Assembly (NCBI GenBank): GCA_023425285.1
Contig: JAFACY010000238.1
Location: forward strand, 1 to 8,113
Source: Bacillota bacterium
Lineage (GTDB): Bacteria > Bacillota > Clostridia > Tissierellales > Sedimentibacteraceae
Length of the DNA stretch: 8,113 nucleotides
Direction: 5' to 3'
Made by a program: the position numbers and the translations under genes. The notes beneath the pieces are model-generated. The model ran no database searches and was not told where the DNA came from. It saw only the letters and a list, made by a program, of their open reading frames with translations. This document shows positions 6,092-8,113 of the stretch, piece by piece. The number at the start of each line of letters is the position of its first letter. Within the stretch, counting starts at the first letter, position 1.

Positions 6092-6118
6092 TTTCTTAAT
6101 ACGCTTATATAAAATACC

Positions 6119-6152
6119 TAACGGCTGTGCTGCATATGCAGCACAGCCGTTA
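6119..6152. repeat. Perfect 34-nt palindrome between pstS and pstC
   Basis: The arms TAACGGCTGTGCTGCAT (6119-6135) and ATGCAGCACAGCCGTTA (6136-6152) are exact reverse complements with no spacer; as RNA they would form a very stable hairpin with a small AU loop. No T tract follows (next bases AAGCAATAAC), so it is not a standard terminator. Lying 27 nt after the pstS stop and 19 nt before the pstC ATG, it fits an mRNA-stabilising or partial-attenuation element that raises PstS over the membrane subunits, like the hairpins after other binding-protein genes. That role is inferred. Confidence 0.85.
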
Positions 6153-6171
6153 AGCAATAACAGGAGAAAAA

Positions 6172-7134
6172 ATGAAAGATAAGGTTTTTGATTTCCCTAA
6201 ATTGGTAATCAATGTTTTATCCGCTGTAAGTATTGCAATGATAGTATTTATATTTATCTTTATATTTTATAAAGCAATGCCTGTATTTACAAACAGCGGT
6301 ATACAATATTTTATAAAAGGCGGGTTTGATACTCAGATCAATGAAGCCTTTTACTCTTCTGCAGCAGAGCCCATGCTTAATTTCGGTATGCTTGGACTCA
6401 TTGCGGGAACAGTGCTGACTACTTTTTTTGCACTGATTTTTGCTGCAATAATAGGTATAGGAGCAGCGGTTACAATAAGCGAATATTCAGGCAAAGAGGT
6501 TTCTGTGATTCTTACATCGGTAGTTCGTCTGCTTGCATCCATTCCATCGGTTATATTTGGTCTTATCGGGTTGATAACAGTAGTACCATTTGTGGAGAAG
6601 TTATTTATTACCGTTGACATGCAGATAGAGTTTCTGGACCGTTTTCAGATGACGGGGCTCAATATGCTTTCGGCCATAATTGTGCTTACTTTTATGATTG
6701 CACCCACCATAATATCGCTGAGTGTCGATGCAATAAACTCTGTTCCCCATTCACTCAAGGAGACGGGGTACTCCTTTGGCATGACAAAATTCAGGGTAAT
6801 TTACAAAATAGTACTGCCATATTCGCGTTCAGGCATTATAGCAGGTATAATTTTAGGTGCGGGACGAGGCATAGGTGAAGCAATAGCCGTATCAATGGTC
6901 TGTGGCGGATTGGGTATTATACCGACTGCTAAATTAGGATTTATAAATTTTTTGGCACCTACACTGCCATTGGCATCCGCAATAATTAACAAATCGGAAG
7001 CAATGGGCTCCTATGCCGTTGAAGCAGCTCTGTTTTCCTGCGGAGCAACCTTGCTGATGTTAGGAACGATATTGAGTCTTTTGGCGAGATACGTTGAGAA
7101 AAAAATCAGAAAGGGGTCAGGCTTAGATGTATAA
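6172..7134 (+). CDS. pstC: Phosphate ABC transporter permease PstC
   Basis: A 320-residue integral membrane protein, one of the two channel subunits of the phosphate importer. Predicted membrane segments lie near 14-34, 72-102, 112-142, 164-186, 220-246 and 283-307, the six-helix plan of PstC. IPSVIFGLIGL (124-134) is a hallmark of phosphate permeases. The ATPase-coupling EAA loop is seen as ETGYSFGMTKFRVIYKIVLP (197-216), followed by GAGRGIGEAIAV (229-240). AGGAG at 6162-6166, 5 nt before the ATG, fixes the start. The gene follows pstS after the intergenic palindrome and its last 8 nt overlap pstA, so PstC and PstA are probably made by coupled translation in equal amounts. Next to a PstS gene and with the order C then A, the assignment is secure; nothing is truncated. 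Confidence 0.94.
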   Translation: MKDKVFDFPKLVINVLSAVSIAMIVFIFIFIFYKAMPVFTNSGIQYFIKGGFDTQINEAFYSSAAEPMLNFGMLGLIAGTVLTTFFALIFAAIIGIGAAVTISEYSGKEVSVILTSVVRLLASIPSVIFGLIGLITVVPFVEKLFITVDMQIEFLDRFQMTGLNMLSAIIVLTFMIAPTIISLSVDAINSVPHSLKETGYSFGMTKFRVIYKIVLPYSRSGIIAGIILGAGRGIGEAIAVSMVCGGLGIIPTAKLGFINFLAPTLPLASAIINKSEAMGSYAVEAALFSCGATLLMLGTILSLLARYVEKKIRKGSGLDV

Positions 7135-8071
7135 AAAGATAAATCACAAAACAGGCAGTAATATTGGCAAGGCTTATTTTATAATATCCATGGCATTGGT
7201 TGTATTTACCATTTTGTTCATATTATCCGTAATTTTTTTTTATGGTATAGATATGGTTTCCTGGGAGTTCCTGACCTCTGAGCCGAATGCATCAGCCTTT
7301 GAAATGGAATCAGGCGGCATATTGACACCGATTATAGGTACGACATTACTTACGGTTTTAGGGATAACTGTGGCTTTTCCGTTTGCGCTGTCTACCGCAA
7401 TTTTTCTTGTATTTTATTCTAAAAAAGGATTATTCAAAAGTTTGGTTAAAATTGCCGTGGATATTTTATCCGGTGTTCCTACGGTTGTAATTGCGCTTTT
7501 TGCACTGGTAATTTTTACTCAGCCTCAATTATCATTTTTAAGTGTTATGATTGAAGGGGTTGAGGATACAAGCCGCGCCTACGGACGTTCCTTTTTAGTC
7601 GGAGGAATTACAATGGCAATAATGGTTCTCCCGTTTGTTATTAAATCAATGGAGGAGGCACTTAAATCTGTTCCTGCATCATACCTGGATGCATCCTATG
7701 CTCTCGGGGCAAGCAAGTGGCGTACCATATCAAAGGTTGCATTAGGCTCCGCCCGTGACGGGCTTGTTACAGGTACGATATTGGGCATGGGCAGAATAAT
7801 AGGTGATACTTCTATAGTGTGGCTTACTTTAGGAGGAACAATGAGAATGACCGGTATACAGCCGTGGTATTCTCCCGAAAACTGGATATCAACACTGCAG
7901 AATACCGGCAGTACATTAACAAGCTTCATATATTTTGCTTCTCCGGCCGGAGAGGGAAATTCCATTGAGGTTGCTTTCGGAGCATCGATTATTCTGATAT
8001 TCATTATTATTATTTTAAATATTCTGGCAAGCTTAATCGGGTATTTTGGAGGTGGAAGCCATGAAGACTGA
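7127..8071 (+). CDS. pstA: Phosphate ABC transporter permease PstA
   Basis: A 314-residue membrane protein, the second channel subunit. Hydrophobic segments near 17-39, 68-96, 104-132, 155-177, 208-233 and 286-308 give six helices. SGVPTVVIALFAL (115-127) matches the permease signature shared with PstC. The EAA loop is LDASYALGASKWRTISKVAL (187-206), followed by GTILGMGRIIGDTSIVWLTL (216-235), which in PstA usually reads GRAxGETAPL; here Asp replaces the common Glu. The ATG lies inside the end of pstC (8-nt overlap), with AAGGGG at 7111-7116 as a somewhat distant ribosome site, so re-initiation by ribosomes ending pstC is likely. The hydrophilic tail GGGSHED ends in sequence that doubles as the ribosome site and first codons of pstB. 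Complete and intact. Confidence 0.94.
   Translation: MYKKINHKTGSNIGKAYFIISMALVVFTILFILSVIFFYGIDMVSWEFLTSEPNASAFEMESGGILTPIIGTTLLTVLGITVAFPFALSTAIFLVFYSKKGLFKSLVKIAVDILSGVPTVVIALFALVIFTQPQLSFLSVMIEGVEDTSRAYGRSFLVGGITMAIMVLPFVIKSMEEALKSVPASYLDASYALGASKWRTISKVALGSARDGLVTGTILGMGRIIGDTSIVWLTLGGTMRMTGIQPWYSPENWISTLQNTGSTLTSFIYFASPAGEGNSIEVAFGASIILIFIIIILNILASLIGYFGGGSHED
8048..8055 (+). promoter_or_regulatory. Ribosome binding site GGAGGTGG for pstB, inside the end of pstA
   Basis: GGAGGTGG lies 5 nt before ATG 8061 and at the same time encodes the Gly-Gly-Gly near the PstA C-terminus. It gives pstB its own strong initiation signal within the overlapping pstA frame. Confidence 0.8.
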
Positions 8072-8113
8072 TGCATTTATGAGCATAAATGATGTTTCCT
8101 GCTATTATGGTGA
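8061..8113 (+). CDS. pstB: Phosphate ABC transporter ATP-binding protein PstB, N-terminal fragment (runs off window)
   Basis: The first 17 codons, MKTDAFMSINDVSCYYG, are visible. A short lead followed by a strand ending in YYG is how PstB proteins begin, just ahead of the A-loop and Walker A region, which lie beyond the window edge. The start overlaps pstA by 11 nt and has a strong ribosome site at 8048-8055. PstB would be the ATPase that powers phosphate import through PstC/PstA. The identity rests mostly on operon position and this short N-terminus, since no nucleotide-binding motif can be seen. In-frame ATG at 8079 is a less likely start because it lacks a ribosome site. Confidence 0.85.
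   Translation, partial: MKTDAFMSINDVSCYYG

Noticed and set aside
6119..6152. Palindrome as a Rho-independent terminator
   Set aside because: No T tract on either side, and pstC follows at once in the same operon.
7696..8076. Minus-strand open frame of 126 codons
   Set aside because: It lies wholly antisense to pstA, which is intact and strongly conserved, and its protein has low-complexity, shadow-like composition with no recognisable motif.
1..8113. tRNA, rRNA, CRISPR, insertion sequence, riboswitch or phage/defence genes
   Set aside because: No cloverleaf, spaced repeat array, transposase-like protein or conserved riboswitch fold was seen; the window is continuous metabolic, transport and regulatory coding sequence.

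Overview
The window looks like chromosome from a low-GC, strictly anaerobic Firmicute (class Clostridia or a close relative). This rests on AT-rich coding sequence, strong GGAGG-type ribosome sites, a ferredoxin-dependent 2-oxoacid oxidoreductase, and a secreted phosphate-binding protein carrying a copper-amine-oxidase-N-terminal-like 'stalk' domain. I cannot name the genus. All genes lie on the + strand and the window is almost fully coding. I see no rRNA, tRNA, CRISPR array, insertion sequence or phage gene.

Layout. (1) 2-211: the 3' end of a RidA/YjgF-family gene, closed by a strong intrinsic terminator (242-291). (2) 307-2150: a two-gene drug-resistance-type unit, a cysteine-free ArsR-like winged-helix regulator followed by an overlapping MFS exporter-like transporter. 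Its promoter is covered by two tandem inverted repeats that look like an autoregulatory operator. (3) 2177-4783: a two-gene operon for a two-subunit 2-oxoacid:ferredoxin oxidoreductase, with the beta (TPP) subunit first and a gamma-alpha fusion second (TTG start). The beta subunit has Gln where one of the four iron-sulfur cysteines normally sits. (4) 4934-8113: the start of a high-affinity phosphate uptake operon, pstS-pstC-pstA-pstB. PstS is fused to a stalk domain and lacks a lipobox. A perfect 34-nt palindrome separates pstS from pstC. pstC/pstA and pstA/pstB overlap by 8 and 11 nt. pstB runs off the window.

How the genes work together. The regulator probably senses a small molecule and represses itself and the exporter. 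The oxidoreductase would convert a 2-oxoacid plus CoA to acyl-CoA and CO2 while reducing ferredoxin, or run in reverse; its substrate cannot be read with certainty. PstS captures phosphate outside the membrane, PstC/PstA form the channel and PstB supplies ATP. The palindrome after pstS probably lets the binding protein be made in excess over the membrane subunits.

I do not see a clearly new multi-gene system. The points most worth a second look are the beta-subunit cysteine replacement, the stalk-PstS fusion, the tandem operator at 310-347 and the pstS-pstC palindrome.
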